Part shown: positions 6,226 to 6,291 of the stretch, piece after piece
Numbering within the stretch: the first letter of the stretch is position 1
Layout of the letters: every line of letters begins with the position of its first letter
Origin: Gammaproteobacteria bacterium
Lineage (GTDB): Bacteria > Pseudomonadota > Gammaproteobacteria > Pseudomonadales > Azotimanducaceae_A
NCBI GenBank assembly: GCA_026713405.1
Contig: JAPOON010000427.1
Span: 1-6,291 of the forward strand
DNA length: 6,291 nt
Direction of reading: 5' to 3'
The notes under the pieces: model-generated
Database searches by the model: none
The model's input: only the letters and a program-made list of their open reading frames with translations
Told to the model about the DNA's origin: nothing
Made by a program: the position numbers and the translations under genes

Positions 6226-6291
6226 TCAGTCGTCGATCAGTGCCTGGGCCGGTTTGATCTCCACAGGCGCGTTCGACATTGCGCTGTGCGC
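6226..6291 (-). CDS. Possible C-terminal end of an upstream gene (partial)
   Basis: The minus-strand frame entering from the right edge reads 21 codons ending APVEIKPAQALIDD and a TGA at 6228-6226. Codons are GC-ending and the peptide looks like an ordinary acidic protein tail. It would lie 164 bases upstream of the effector-like gene on the same strand. Effectors of the SopB type are often encoded beside a small acidic chaperone, which this could be, but 21 residues do not identify a family. No other convincing frame is visible in 6062-6225. Confidence 0.35.
   Translation of the reverse strand, partial: AHSAMSNAPVEIKPAQALIDD

Noticed and set aside
1..6291. CRISPR array, tRNA, rRNA or insertion-sequence transposase
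   Set aside because: No regularly spaced repeats, cloverleaf or rRNA-like sequence, or transposase motif was seen on either strand by eye.

Overview
The window is GC-rich bacterial DNA with dense, GC-ending codons. It looks like a high-GC proteobacterium, probably beta- or gammaproteobacterial. That is inferred from composition and gene families only; no taxonomic marker is present. The left end carries a normal housekeeping-type gene. The rest looks accessory: a frameshifted metallopeptidase gene, a decapitated metabolic gene, a toxin-antitoxin pair and a large effector-like gene.

Layout. (1) 1-1644, plus strand: an M3-family oligoendopeptidase (PepF-like), cut by the window start. (2) 1663-1693: a strong hairpin between convergent genes. 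(3) 1691-2634, minus strand: a zinc-metallopeptidase gene with HEYSH and a downstream NAAEF-x2-E motif, split by a one-base frameshift that one extra base in a 5-G run would repair. (4) 2635-2790: a junction segment with an inverted repeat. It is followed by 2790-3092, plus strand, the C-terminal part of a fumarylacetoacetate-hydrolase-family gene. (5) 3153-3799, minus strand: a Phd/YefM antitoxin and VapC-like PIN toxin pair, coupled by a TGATG stop/start overlap, with a sigma-70-like promoter whose spacer is made of overlapping palindromes. (6) 4001-6061, minus strand: a 686-residue protein whose C-terminal half resembles the SopB/IpgD family of type III secreted phosphoinositide phosphatases. 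The arginine of its CX5R catalytic motif is replaced by phenylalanine. (7) 6226-6291, minus strand: possibly the last 21 codons of another gene.

The main point of interest is the pairing, on the same strand, of a SopB/IpgD-like protein with a degenerate active site and a broken effector-like HExxH metallopeptidase, with a gene remnant and an addiction module between them. I read this as a host-interaction (probably type III effector) locus that is decaying or diversifying inside an accessory region. No secretion apparatus gene, recognised chaperone gene or hrp/PIP-type box is visible in the window, so the link to type III secretion rests on protein family resemblance alone.
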